DNA of 64,000 bases. Source: Pagrus major. Taxonomy: Eukaryota; Chordata; Actinopteri; Spariformes; Sparidae. The translations under genes and the position numbers were made by a program. Below are positions 37,142 through 48,906 of the stretch, piece by piece. The notes under the pieces are model-generated. The model had not been told where the DNA came from. It made no database searches and worked only from the letters and a program-made list of their open reading frames with translations. The stretch covers positions 19,510,040 through 19,574,039 of the forward strand of contig NC_133225.1 of NCBI RefSeq assembly GCF_040436345.1. Reading direction: 5' to 3'. How positions within the stretch are numbered: the stretch's first letter is position 1; the number at the start of each line of letters is the position of its first letter.

Positions 37142-40100
37142 GCTGAACACTATGTGTCATACTGACACATTTAAGCACTGATGATCCTTTTGTACACCCA
37201 ATTTTTCCTTTATGCAAAAATGTAATTAACTTCATAAGAATACATAGCAGCATATTGTGTATCTTACTCCTTTTTTTGATAGTTACAACTATATAGAGTG
37301 ACAGACAATAAATCACAGACTGAAAGACTGAGAGGAGTTAGATGTGGCGGAAGACAATATTGCGTGGGTGCATTGCAATCTATATTTCCAACAAGGCAGT
37401 TACAGTAAACCTCTGAAAGTAATGATGCTGTTACAGCTCTCATAGACATAAAGATTTTACCTCAAATAACTGTCATGCATGAATAAGGGCGTGTGTGTAT
37501 CACTTGCCTTCTACTGTACATATATCTATATGTCCCCTGGGTTCAAATGCTTGATAAATAAGCTATGTTTAAGACTGATCGTGACAGTATATCGATTTCC
37601 CAGGTCTTGCTGCTTTTTCTGCAGAGATTCCTTGTGTCTTGGTTAAGGTCAACCTTTCATAAAATATGCTGCCTGTCACAAAGACAAAAATCTGCACATT
37701 TGCCTGAGTGTGGTACAGTATTGACAGCAAAACTGCAGGCATGAAGTCTTATTATTTCGCCTTCCTTTAAAAATGTGATAAAATAAATACATGATATAAT
37801 GCAGAATCCCTACTTTAACCCACATTAAGACTATAAATACCTTATAAACATTGAAAATAAATCGCACCATATAATTTTTTTCTCAAAAAACACATTATTC
37901 ATAATGTCAGATTGAATAATGATGACTATCTTGTCTTGATTTTTTAAAAGATGAGCATGTATTATTCAACATGATATATAGAATAACCTTGGTTTCTAAC
38001 AGTAATTATTCATGTATGGTTACAGGTGTAAAACTGTGCCGGGTGGAAATTTTACTCATTGGGATAGGTGGCATTACACCATCATTGCTTTGAAAACGAA
38101 GCATAATAATTAATCCCCCAAACCCTCACATACAGCTGACTCATACATAGCAGCTCTGAGTGTGTGTACAGCCTTCCTGATTTCCACAGATTCTGTAATC
38201 ATCTCACATGTGACACATCCTTCCTTTCACATGCTCATGTGAGGCATGTTTTGTCTTTTATTTGTTAGTTTTTTTGGCTCTCTTGCACGACAGCTGCTTT
38301 AGTGATGATTGGATCTTGAAGCGCTTAAAATGTATATGATTTTCAACCACATTATGCAAACTGTGAACACACTATTTTCTCACTTCTTCACAGACAAAAA
38401 GTTGTGGAGCTGGCCTCCTGCAGCACTACACCTATGCTGATCCTGCACAAGTAAACCTTTAGCATCTGCAAAATGAAAGTCTTCTAAACATCAAACAGGA
38501 GTTTGGTTAGTTTTTTGACACAAATCTTGTTAATGTTGAAAAAAGATCATTGACTCCTTTTTTGATGAGACACAAACCTTGGTCCCCAGGGTGGAGGTCC
38601 TGTGTGTAACCTCACATCCACCCCTGTTGGGACTGGTGGAGCAGGTGCTCTTATCATATTGCAGTGGTAATACCATGTGCATCTCTTATTCTGACTGCAA
38701 AGGGTACCTTCTGTGTCTTTGTGAGACCCTGAGGGACATGACAAAACATTGGTATTTGACGCCCTGGGAATGAGACTGGGCTTGTCTAGCATTAAATGGC
38801 AGAGGGACAAAGTTAGCAACTAGCTGGTGAACATAGTTGGGTATTTAGCAGTCACACTGCAAGATTAATCTCTCAGGTGAGGACCAAAGGGAGGGTTAAA
38901 AGGAGAGTCAATGCAATGTACTGTGGTTGAGGACTGTAAACAAATGTCACAAAAGTGACTGCTGCTCCAAGTCTGTTAAATCATTCTGGACAGAGGGAGG
39001 AGTCTCTGAAAGCAGAGCCAACTCCACTGATTGAAGCAATGTGACAGTATGACAAGCATCTGTCGTAGTTTCTTCTGTCTTGTTAATTTGCCCTTTAGAA
39101 GGGGAGGAAACAAGGATTCATCTGTATGCATTCCAAGTCAGCATGAGAGGCGGACAAAGGAGCTGACGAATTTGATGAATATTTGTGAATATATCGTGAA
39201 GCTCGTCTCCACCCACAGTCAATGCATTATTATAAGTGTCACATCACAGTCAAGTATACAGGAAGTATTAATGATAAGATACAAAACATCCACATCTTCA
39301 TGTGAGTTATCAGTGAAAATAATAAAAAATGCAATGAAATTTGTTGAACAATCTGCTGTTTCAGCATTTTTTATATGTAATTGTCAATGCAAAGAAAGGG
39401 AGGGACAAAACAAATGGAGTAAATGAAAAAGAATAGCGATCCATCTCCAATATATTACCTTTAATCAAATTCCTCATGAATCATAACATGAACATAATTC
39501 AAATAATCTCTATATCACAGCTTTACCATCACAGAAGATTCCCACAAAACCTTCAAAGTGTGGGGAGGCTCATAAAAAGAAGTCCAACTCATATGTGAAA
39601 GCTACAGAGATAATGACAATGAACAGACAGGAGAAATGGCAGGCAGGCCACATCAATGTAAAAGTACAATTTATTCAAAGTCTTGCACATGGGCCCATGA
39701 TTGCCAGCAGTTGCCACTGAGTATGAGTAGGTATTTTTTGGGAAAAAAGAGAGATCTATAATAGTTCTATCAACCCGTTCCCATTCCCAAGTTGTCAAAT
39801 GGTTCTTTTAGGAGTGGTATAAATCGGGTGGTGGTATCTTTAAAGGCAAGCAAGCACAGAAGGACAGTGAGGTTTTCAAAATGTTCTCCTCTATCCTCAA
39901 CTTACAGTGTGTCGTGACCACCTGATTGACTAATTATACCTGGGGTTGATAAGATAGCAAGACAGTAGGGTAACCTGTCTGATCTTTTCATATTTTATTT
40001 GTCAGAACATTTGATTTATTGATTGCCGCCGGGATGTTAAGAGAATTTCTACAAATAGGGGACTGTGTGAAGGTCAATATGGATCCACAGGGTGAAAAGG

Positions 40101-40600
40101 GGTGAAATGTAAGAGAATTTCTGATTAGAATGTTTAATAATAAATGACTTCAGAACTTTTTCTGAAGTTAGAAAACTTTAAAAAGTAAAAAAAAAAAAAA
40201 AGTCAAAATAACACCTTTGCCACTACTTTTATTTTGAAAAATATTTTCAAGTTAGTTTTTCCTTCTTTCTGTCTTTTTTTCTTTTTTTTTCAACTGTTGA
40301 AAATGATCTCGCCACAGGCAACTTTTAGGGAAATATTTGCGAACAAAAAGAAACGCATTCACTTTACTGTGGTGTCAATGGCACTACGTCGAAATTAGAC
40401 ACCGGAAGTAATCTTTTTTTCTCACTTGACACGCTAGACATTAAAAAAAAAAACAACAACTTTCTACGCTGTGAAAAGAGCTGATTAATTACAAGACGGA
40501 TACACCTTAAAATCAGCACTAGGAATTTTAAATTTGTGTTTGAATCACTCCCTAAACCCTTCATTCTTCACACTTCAAGCCTATGCTCTACGGATGTTAG
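37142..40600. other. Intergenic, no gene recognised
   Basis: About 3.5 kb without a recognisable gene. The 131-codon frame at 39031-39426 has no known motif and lies in AT-rich DNA. Homopolymer A/T runs occur around 40187-40290. Confidence 0.45.
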
Positions 40601-40619
40601 TTGTATTTTGAAAACTCCT

Positions 40620-40890
40620 CCCCCCGGATGTGGTGGATGTACTGGCCCGTGGAGTTGGTGGGATGCCAGCAGTGGACTTGTCCCGTGTGGCTTTACCTCT
40701 GGGCTGGTCGCACAGCCTTAGGTAGGTCGACTAACATGTGAATAACCTTGTCTTGTACTTTTAACCGTGGTGGCGGCTATTTCGCGGAGCTAGCGTACCG
40801 TTATCTGGCGCAGTGTGTGGAATTACGTTACGGTCGCCACGAACAGAGACGACGCTGCTGTAGAGACGAGGGGCAACGCGTGTGAGTGCT
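40620..40890 (+). promoter_or_regulatory. CpG-rich promoter / first non-coding exon candidate of hykk
   Basis: A local island of CpG dinucleotides (TTTCGCGGAGCTAGCGTACC, TTACGGTCGCCACG, GAGACGACGCTG) stands out from AT-rich surroundings about 0.8-1 kb upstream of the hykk start codon. A good splice donor, CGCGT|GTGAGT, lies at 40881/40882, and the coding exon has its own acceptor at 41645. A non-coding first exon ending here is plausible. An alternative donor (TTAG|GTAGGT) lies near 40720. There is no transcript evidence. Confidence 0.5.
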
Positions 40891-41650
40891 TGTGCTTTTC
40901 TACACTCACACTGTCACTGAATTTCTCAGACACCGTCCTCAGCTTTATGTGTGTAACGGTGCTCGTCTGTGCGCTTTATTTGGATTAGTGGACGTGATTC
41001 AACTGATGGCCTAACGGAAAAGTGTCGTGCTGACTCAACTTGTGCAACTTTGCAAGAGAGCATTGCAAACAATAGAAAAATAATCGTCTGCACACACAGC
41101 ATTTTATCTTGCTAAGTAATGTGTCAGAACTACATTTTTCTCTTTACATTGGCCATAATCTTTAAATATAATCACAATTCAATTTTTATGATAAAAGATG
41201 TAAAAGAAAAAAAAAGGACAAAATCCTCACATTGTAGAAGCTAGACTTTTTACTTGATGAGTATGCCCTGGCAGAGAGAGCTCACAGCAACTTAAGAAAG
41301 CACAGTCATGCAAATAGCCAAAACACAGCAACTTAACAAGACATCAATATCAATCTGACTACACACGTGCAGCATTTAGAAAACGTGTATGTGGCCTACA
41401 GTGTGTACCCTGTGAACAAAAAACAAGAGAATCAGAATCACACAATACCAAACAACAATAGTTTGAAGATTAAAAAATAATCACATAATTGCAAAAGTAT
41501 TTAATTTGATTCCTGATGTGACAACCAGGTTTCTGTAATTCACACTTTGGCAGTTTAAATCACTTTAGATTTACTGTAGCTTACTATGATGCTTTTGTTT
41601 TGTAAGTGAATTCCTTTTCCTCTGATGCATGTTGTTTTCATTCAGCAATC

Positions 41651-41954
41651 ATGGCACAGAAGCATGCCAAGCCCAACTTCAGTCAGTCTCAGGTGGAGGA
41701 CGTGGTGAAAAGGCTCTTCAGGCTTACGCCATCAGAAATCCGCTTGCTGCCGAGCTACGATGACCAGAACTTCTATGTTGCGGCCGTTGAGGGTGGCGAG
41801 TACGTCCTGAAGATAATGAACTCAAAGGACAGTAAGAACCAGACGCTGGTTGAGGTGCAGACGATTGCCATGTCCTTCCTGCACCAGAATGGACTTCCTG
41901 CCCAAACAGCTCTGCCCACTACCTCCGGACAGCTCATGAGTCTGGAAGAAGTAG
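41651..41954 (+). CDS. hykk: Hydroxylysine kinase, copy 1, coding exon 1
   Basis: First coding exon of a 356-residue aminoglycoside-phosphotransferase-fold kinase (exons 41651-41954, 42431-42573, 43118-43298, 43448-43890). Hydroxylysine kinase uses GTP to phosphorylate 5-hydroxy-L-lysine in lysine/collagen breakdown. This exon encodes residues 1-101. It has the conserved block LLPSYDDQNFYV and the nucleotide-binding beta-strand lysine in EYVLKI, matching vertebrate HYKK (about 373 aa in human). The start is the ATG at 41651 (A at -3, G at +4), 5 bp after a CATTCAG acceptor, so longer upstream frames are excluded. The donor is GTAG|GTATGA, phase 1; using GTAGGT instead would break the frame of exon 2. 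Confidence 0.93.
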
Positions 41955-42430
41955 GTATGAGACCCGTCAGTTTGACTTGAAAAGATAGATGGAGACGTCA
42001 AACAGCATTTTCAGAAAATCGCATCCATATAGGCAAGAGCATCTTGTACCCTTTGTTTCTCAGCAGCCCTGCGGTCAGTGTTTGTCAGTCAGGTGTATGT
42101 TCAAAATATTCTGTCTTGACTGACGTTACATAATAATGCAGGACTTATGAAACACTGCTCAGGTGAAGCAGCTGGAGACTTGAGTGAAGGAGGATTTTGT
42201 GTTAAAAGGCTCGCCTGGAGAAAGATAGTTGACTGCTCAGTCTCATTGCCAGGTGAATAAATAGTAACACGTTGGGTAGTGACAACCTTCTCCGTTAAAT
42301 AAATACTCACCCTTTAAGTTATCGTTTGTGTGCCCTTGAGCAAAGGCCACAAACAAACAGGCTATGCTTTGTGAGGGGTTCAGAGAGAGGTAAATTGCTG
42401 CAATACTAACCCTGTGTTTACCTTTGACAG
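41955..42430 (+). other. hykk copy 1 intron 1
   Basis: GT-AG intron of 476 bp, nearly identical to the corresponding intron of copy 2 (50704-51180). No other feature was seen. Confidence 0.85.
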
Positions 42431-42573
42431 ACTGTGGCTATGGCTGTCAGAAGTACCTGGTGCGGCTGCTGACTTATTTGCCTGGATTCACCATTTCCAA
42501 GGCTCCTTTAACACCACAGTTACTGTATGAAACCGGCAAGACAGCAGCCAGAATGGACCAAATCCTACAAGAG
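42431..42573 (+). CDS. hykk: Hydroxylysine kinase, copy 1, coding exon 2
   Basis: Follows a CCTTTGACAG acceptor. Encodes residues 102-149, including YLVRLLTYLPG, the hinge region between the lobes conserved in HYKK, and ends ILQE before GTAAGA in phase 0. Residue 121 is Phe here (LPGFTISK) and Ile in copy 2. Confidence 0.92.
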
Positions 42574-43117
42574 GTAAGACAGTAAGAAGCCTGTGAGATT
42601 TATAAATCATTTACTTGGTTTTGTAATATTAGCACATCTGTACCAGATGACAAAGTGCTACACTATGTGAAATGTTCTTATCTTCAGACAAAACATCTCC
42701 AATGTTTTGTGAAATTGTCTTAAAAGAGACCTGTTTTTTTTTTTCCTTTCCTGCAGTGTTTTATTTATGTTCATATGCATGTAAAATATCTTGAAAGTGA
42801 AAAAGGTCAAAGTCTGCACCAACAGGAGCTCCTCTCTCCCACAGAAAAATTCTGCTCCTGAAACGACTCAGTAGTCCCGCCTTTAATTCCGTGACTTTGT
42901 GACACATTTGTATAATTTATGCCTAGACGCTTGTAAGGCACGAAGAAATGATTTAGCACAGCTGATCCGTTGTTGTTGGCACCACTGGGTCAAGTGTGTG
43001 TGATCTGACCAATCAGAGGAGACTGGGTATTTGGGAGCCATTAAAACCTCCAACCTATGTCTCGTACTTCTCCTTCTGCTTCTTTGTATTATTGTTTTTT
43101 TATTTTGTTTTTTTCAG
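42574..43117 (+). other. hykk copy 1 intron 2
   Basis: 544 bp GT-AG intron with the long pyrimidine run TTTTTTATTTTGTTTTTTTCAG. It lacks both the LTR element and a roughly 775 bp segment present in copy 2. Confidence 0.85.
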
Positions 43118-43298
43118 CTAGAGCACCCTCATCTTAGTGTGCTGCAGAGAGAGAAGTTCATATGGAGTCTGTCAAGTATTCCCCTCCTGGAAGAATACCT
43201 GAATGTGTTAGACGGAGATCCTCTTCAGGAGGTTGTGAAGGCTGTCTTTCATCAGTACAAGACCACTGTGGTCCCCAAACGCTCCAATTTCCGCAAAT
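43118..43298 (+). CDS. hykk: Hydroxylysine kinase, copy 1, coding exon 3
   Basis: Encodes residues 150-209: HLSVLQREKFIWSLSSIPLL and the helix leading to RSNFRK. This is the substrate-side helical region of the C-lobe, aligned with the human segment around REN.IWNL..VPLLEKYL. The donor is CGCAAAT|GTAAGT, phase 1. Confidence 0.92.
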
Positions 43299-43447
43299 GT
43301 AAGTGATATTTACTAGATTTATTAGATTTTCTTGTAGATTTTCGTTTTTGACACTGCCCTGTATTACATTCATACATATTTAAATACAGGTCAGTACAGA
43401 CACCTACCTGGTTCCCATGAACAGCATTTTTTTCTTTCTTTTCTAAG

Positions 43448-43890
43448 GCATTAACCACGGTGACTTCAATGATCTCAATATTCTTGTGCAACCCGATGAG
43501 ACTGACGGCTACAGGATTTCTGGCATCCTTGACTTTGGAGACATGAACACTGGCTACTACATCCATGAGCTAGCCATCAACATCATGTACATGATGACGG
43601 AGCACCCTGAACCCGTAGAGGTGGGTGGACCTGTCCTGGCGGGCTGGGAAAGTATCATTCCTCTTAACGAGGCAGAGAAAGATTGTCTCTATGTGCTGGT
43701 GCTGTCCCGCTTCTGCCAGTCATTGCTGTTGTCCCGTTACACTGTGAAACTGCATCCAGAAAATGCAGAGTATCTGATGATTTCATCCAAGAGGGGCGTC
43801 CATACACTCCGCCATCTCTGGGAGCTTGGAAAGGAGAAGGTGGAGAAGGTATGGTTTCAGAGTGCTGCCCAATTCAGTGACTGTAAGTGA
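43448..43890 (+). CDS. hykk: Hydroxylysine kinase, copy 1, coding exon 4 (terminal)
   Basis: Acceptor TTTCTAAG at 43447. Encodes residues 210-356 with the catalytic loop INHGDFNDLNIL (candidate catalytic D215, N220) and the metal-binding ILDFGDMN (D238). The C-terminal helices include INIMYMM, LVLSRFCQSL and the final VWFQSAAQFSDCK before TGA. The four exons sum to 1071 bp, an exact multiple of three. The stop region reads GACTGTAAGTGA, which is itself donor-like, so an alternative 3' extension is conceivable. The length agrees with the human protein, which ends at the same place. Confidence 0.93.
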
Positions 43891-44144
43891 GGAAGATGTG
43901 AGGAAAGCTATTCATAAATGTATCAGCACAACAGGGTGACCCATTTGTCAGGTATTATTTTAAGACCACGAGTTAACAACAATGTATTATGTTTTCAAAG
44001 ACAAAATAATTCAGACATATTAAAGTAGGAATGCTGCAGTGTGTCTAATAGGAGATAAGTAAAACACTTAATACAAGAGTAAGTATTGATCTTCCATGGT
44101 AACCATAGACCATGTGCTGTAAAAGCTAAAATTAAAAAACTAAC
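43891..44144 (+). other. 3' flank of hykk copy 1
   Basis: Non-coding; almost identical to 63041-63294. It probably includes the 3' UTR. No polyadenylation signal was chosen. Confidence 0.5.
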
Positions 44145-44333
44145 TAAAGCCCCGTTCACATATGAACTCCGGATAGTATTCTGAAAATCACATTCTCACA
44201 CAGACACAGAAGATTGTCCGTGTCAGACGTCTTTGCACATGTAGGAACTACTCATCCTCGGACATTTGTATATGTGCCAGTAGTATTCACATATACAGCT
44301 CCTCTGGGTATATGCACGTGTGAAAGGGGTTTA
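44145..44333. mobile_element. MITE (189 bp), family C
   Basis: The ends TAAAGCCCCGTTCACATATG and (reverse complement) TAAACCCCTTTCACACGTGC form imperfect inverted repeats. The counterpart in the duplicated unit is 63295-63489. It therefore inserted before the duplication. Confidence 0.6.
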
Positions 44334-44655
44334 ACAGTGAGAATGTAAGAAAGCACTGAGGCCAAAGTGCTGTGTAATGAGTAACTCAATAAGTAACTTA
44401 ATAACTCATAATGAAGAGCCAGTAGTTTCTGGCAAGCACGGCTGAACATGATGAACATTTAAATAACTTAACCATGCTTAATAAGTTTTGCCCTTGTTCT
44501 TTCATTACACAAATACACTTTGGTGCAGACTATATCTCTGTCCAGAATCCCCCTTGATTAACTTCAGAGAGCATTATATTTACTTCCTGCATTTTATTCT
44601 GTCAGAATACTGAGTGTTTAAATCCATGCTGTACGCCATAAAGTGCCTTCAAAAT

Positions 44656-44891
44656 TTCCTATAAAAATATAAAAATGGATCCATGGCATTTCCACTGCTT
44701 TCTGCTAACAATCCCACAATGCATAAGCAATCTGTTCTCAGAGGCTAATAAGGTCCCCAGAACACTGTTTGAAGACAGAAAGGTGGCGGGGTCCGCCAGA
44801 GTTTGATTCTTTTTGTTTTTAGGCATTAAAACAATCAGTCAATGAAGATCTTTCTCTCCTGGTCACCAAAACTACAGAGTGCTCCTTTAAG
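44656..44891. repeat. MITE-like repeat, family B (copy 2)
   Basis: Ends with CCAAAACTACAGAGTGCTCCTTTAA, the inverted form of the AAGGGGCACTATGTAGTTTT end seen at 3222. Only the left portion, to about 44813, has a partner in the second hykk unit. Confidence 0.45.
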
Positions 44892-45390
44892 ATAATATCG
44901 CACGTTGTTTGATGTTGGGAAGGTTTATGCCACCTTGATAAGAAACAATACAAATCTCTGGAACCTTTGGGACCTTATTAGATAATGGGTGGCTTTTATC
45001 AAATTACCAGCTGTACTGTATGTTTGTAATTGAACAATGCAATAGGCTACAGTGTGTCCTCTGTTACAGATCTTATGCCTTGTCAAGCAAATTTCATGTG
45101 GTTTGCCAAGCAAAAGACAAATGTGATGCTCTGGTGACATGTAAAAAAAAAAAGGATGTCAATCAGTAAATTGCAATCGTTGTTTACACAAGACTTTTGT
45201 GCAGTATGACATTCTGTTTTGGCTGGAAATCTATGTCAACTTTTAGACTGTGTTTAATGAATAACTGGGTCTACCAATGTATACCATTTAATACCATTTC
45301 ATACTGTTCCAATTGTTTCAATAAATAATACAACACCTCAAAGAGTATGTTTCAGTTCTCTGACATGGTAACTGTACTATAGTGTATATA

Positions 45391-45908
45391 CACTGATCAG
45401 CCACAACATTAAAACCACTGACAGGTGACGTGAATAACATCACAATGCGATGTTCTGCTGGGAAACGTTGGGTGCTGGCATTCATGTGAATGCCACTTGA
45501 CAAGCACCACCCATCCAAACACTGTTGTGGACCAAGTACACCCCCTCATCACAACAACACTCCCCGATGGCAGTGGCCCCCCAGCAGGACAATGTGCCCT
45601 GACACACCACAAACACTGCTGAGGAACACAATAAAGGGCCCAAGGTGTTGACCGGGCCTTCAAATTCCCCAGATCCCAATCTGATCGAGCATCTGTAAGA
45701 CGTGCTGGAGCAGGTCTGATCCATGGAGGCCCCACCCCCCAACATACAGGACCCAGAGGATCCACTGTAAAACACCCTGGTGCCAGACACCACAGGACAC
45801 CCTCAGAGGTCTTACGTCCATGTCTTGACAGGTCAGAGCTGTTTTGGCTGCACAAGGGGAACCTTCACAATATTAGGCAGGTGGTCATAATGTTATGCCT
45901 GATGGGTG
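45391..45908 (+). mobile_element. Tc1-like transposon, internally deleted
   Basis: The left end CACTGATCAGCCACAACATT follows TA, and the right end (reverse complement CACCCATCAGGCATAACATT) is followed by TA. These are imperfect Tc1-type inverted repeats. The plus strand still reads degraded transposase C-terminal sequence: MFCWETLGAGIHV, QQDNVP, NSPDPNLIEHL (third catalytic region; normally SPDLNPIEHLW) and a terminal TILGRW block. Several stops and the loss of the N-terminal half make it inactive at 518 bp. The long open frame on the opposite strand is a shadow. Confidence 0.8.
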
Positions 45909-46199
45909 TATATACAATAACACTATAATGAGGTGGTGAGAAATATTTGTATTGCATCTGCATTAGTAGTTTTTGACCCTAGTCCAACCAGAAAGAGCTT
46001 ATACATTAGAAGTAGTGCAGCGTTACACACTAGAAATATGGATAAGATTAATAAGGGGTGCCAAACTTTTCCCTTTGACGGGCCAAAATTGAAACTTAAT
46101 GGTGGGCTACTGGCCAAAGCAACCGCCTATTGTAATGTGTGTTTTTGTAAAGATACAAAAATGGGCTAACATACTGAGTTCTCTTAATTGACTGACTTC

Positions 46200-47281
46200 C
46201 TGCTGTTGGGACCCACAGACGAAGTCATTCATTGTTGATTTCAAGATGGACTCAGAACAGAACTCAGTGTCCCAGAATTCCCCAGTCTTCACACCTAGCT
46301 ACTATTGGTCAGGGTGACAGACCCCCCTCTGATCAGATAGTAAAAACTCCAGCTCCTTCTCTTCTCTTCTCTTCTCTTCTCTTCTCTTCTCTTCTCCTCA
46401 AGCCTCTCTTCTCCTCCGACTTCCTATCCTCAAGGGCTCCTCTCCATCTCCCCACCACGGGGCTGCCTGCCCTCAAGATCTCTTCTGCTGGGCCTAACAG
46501 CTGCGGAGAGCTGCAAGCTGCATTTGCAGCAGGCCTAAAGAACTTCTCCTCACTGCAGCGACACAAGGTCCTGCCAGTATTCCTGATCAGTTAGCACCAG
46601 CAGCTGCGACACAAAGCTTGCCAGCTAACTTCACAATCTGAGGAACACCAAGCAAGTTAGCACCGAGCTGCTATCCTTGCAAAGGACAGGAGGGAACCGT
46701 TTCCTCCTCTGCCGACTTTCATCAGTCCTTGCACAGCAAGAACAGCATTCAACATTGGAATCCCAACGTTCTCCTGCAACCACCAGCACCTTTTCTTCAA
46801 AGACTGTTAACGTTGAACTGGGCTTAGATAGCATAGCATAGCACGGCTAAGCACAGGACTTTAAACTCTGGTTGATGTAATGCATGTGTTCAATTTATGT
46901 GTGTCCACTGTTTGAGTGTTATTGTGATCTCAGGTCAGGTCTTTTGAACCTTCAAGCTGCCTATTTAATATTGTACAAGAGTGAATGTTGCCAACCTCTA
47001 CTCTGTCAAGAACTCCAAAATCCTTCAACCATTACTAGCTGTTATGGTGATAATGGTTGTAGTTATTAAGTTAATTATTAATCAGAGTTACAAACAGTTT
47101 AGTACCTTTTCTGAGACTGATTTGGTGAATTGGCTATCTTTTCCCTTCTTCAAGGGTGGTGCCCCGAGATGATCTAATGTAAATTGGATCTTATTATTAA
47201 TCATAATTAATAATTATCCCTGATAATCGTTAATTATTATTGATAGCCAAATTTAACCCAAAACTCCCTATTACTGTTACA
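46200..47281. repeat. Possible solo LTR of a retroelement
   Basis: Starts near TGTTGGGACCCACAG and ends ..CCCTATTACTGTTACA, giving TG..CA ends. Inside are a CTTCT microsatellite, a pyrimidine-rich promoter-like region and TTAAT-rich sequence before the end. The TTGATAGCCAAATTTAACCC and GGTGGTGCCCCGAG blocks look like LTR sequence common in fish. No convincing target duplication was found. Confidence 0.35.
46355..46396 (+). repeat. (CTTCT)8 microsatellite
   Basis: Eight uninterrupted pentanucleotide units. Confidence 0.95.
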
Positions 47282-47654
47282 TGAAGCACTACATTATGGT
47301 GCCTCGTGTGATGTGAGCACAGCACCGCTCCAAGTGTCAGTCTGATCACCATGTTCAAATAATGAAAATGAATGTGTAATTGGGGATCCTACACATTTGG
47401 TCTCGGTAGACTGTGTCTGATTGCAGCTGGCTAATAGATAATTAGCCTGGTCTTCGAATGCAAACATTTTCTTTGGAGTTACTGTTCCTGTAAAACGGGA
47501 ACTCTATTAAAGCAAAATTATGTAAGTTTTTTCTTTTTACTGTCAAATAACAGCTCCAAAAACATTTTGATGGTACACTGACTCATCATAGGCTGAATGG
47601 TGTCTGTCAGTACCACAATTCAAGTAAGTTGGGCTATACATGCTATAATGTATT

Positions 47655-47790
47655 AAAGATTAGGGAATAGGAGGTGACTGCAGTCAGCGAGGATAGACTG
47701 GACTTTCTTTATGGCTCTGACTCTGTATAAAGGGGAAAGTTCATCAAGATTTGTGCCAGTGATTTTACTGCACAGTCTCACAATGCATTC
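47655..47790 (+). repeat. Fish interspersed repeat fragment
   Basis: GACTTTCTTTATGGCTCTGACTCTGTATAA and a GTGCCAGTGATTTTACTGCA block resemble part of a common fish retroelement, possibly the family at 20060-20480. No coding sequence. Confidence 0.35.
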
Positions 47791-48719
47791 CAACCTCGTT
47801 CTTCAGGGTAAGTGACTCAAACCAGCAGGTAAAAGAGAAGGTTAAAACAGACTCAATAAAACAAGAATAACACATTTTTATAAAAGAAGTGTCGATATTA
47901 AAACTCATGCAAACTTCTGTTAACTCAGTAGCAAACAAGTGTTCCAACAGATTCATGTGACAAGTTCACAAATGATCTGGGATTGCACAAATTGCTCTAA
48001 CCCTGCATAATGCAAAGAAAACAACACACCAATCCAACTCAGAATGCAGCAAAATCCTAAACAAACACACAAATCTCCTAAAGCTGCAGATGCCAATATA
48101 TTCTTGGAAACTATGAAATACTGATCTAATTTGATTGTTTGCTGGTGTCTTTATTGTTTTGTTAATTGTGTATTGCTCTCTGTAGCACATTCTCATAGTA
48201 GTACATTATGTTCCAAGGCTTTTCTGATTTTTGACACTGTGGGAGTGAAGGGCCACTCCTCCATTACATCCTCACACACTACAATCAAATAGATTACATT
48301 AGAAACATTAGATACACAGACACACACTTTTTAAAAGTATATTTTACATTAATTTGTCTTTTTAAAAATAATTAAAATAACTAATTTTATTTTTAAATCA
48401 CTGAGTTTGACATGTTATAGCACTGACCAGGCAGCTACATTTATTTCACTCCTGACACTTCGTACTCACATTTTATTATGAGTATGATTCAATTCAGTCG
48501 AGTGTTTACTCGTGCATTATTTTCCTTTCTCTGACTCTTGCCAGATCAATTGTTTAAGCAGTGCGTATCACCTGTCTTTACACTCTTAGATAAATCTAGT
48601 GTAATACTGCCCTCTTATGGTGATCTTAAGCTCCTACTTCTAATGGAGGCTACATTAACTTTGATAAAAGAAATTAAAAAATAGACCCTGTATGTTCATA
48701 AAATAATTTTATTTAGAGG
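47791..48719. other. Intergenic, no gene recognised
   Basis: AT-rich non-coding DNA between the two hykk copies. Nothing assignable. Confidence 0.45.
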
Positions 48720-48906
48720 ACAAAGATCTTCATTAACTTATTTTTTTAATAACAGTGTTCTAAGGACCTTATTTTCCCCTGAGAACAGCTTGTTTCTTCA
48801 GTTATTGGAAAAAAATAATATTTCTGAGTTTGTATTATTACCTCATTAATATGGTAAATATTTTGAGTTTTAGTTCCTTCTCCAACACTACACAGTGCCC
48901 CTTTAA
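48720..48906 (-). repeat. MITE-like repeat, family B (copy 3)
   Basis: Reverse-complemented it begins TTAAAGGGGCACTGTGTAGT and contains AATACAAACTCAGAAATATT, matching 3222-3330. The left limit is uncertain. Confidence 0.55.

Noticed and set aside
39031..39426. 131-codon plus-strand open frame
   Set aside because: No similarity to a known family recognised; composition typical of chance ORFs.
41606..41650. Upstream in-frame extension of hykk exon 1
   Set aside because: A CATTCAG splice acceptor lies at 41645 just before the ATG, so the upstream codons are intronic. The equivalent extension in copy 2 differs in length.
45409..45855. 148-codon minus-strand open frame
   Set aside because: It is the antisense of the degraded Tc1 transposase, whose SPD..IEHL block reads on the plus strand.
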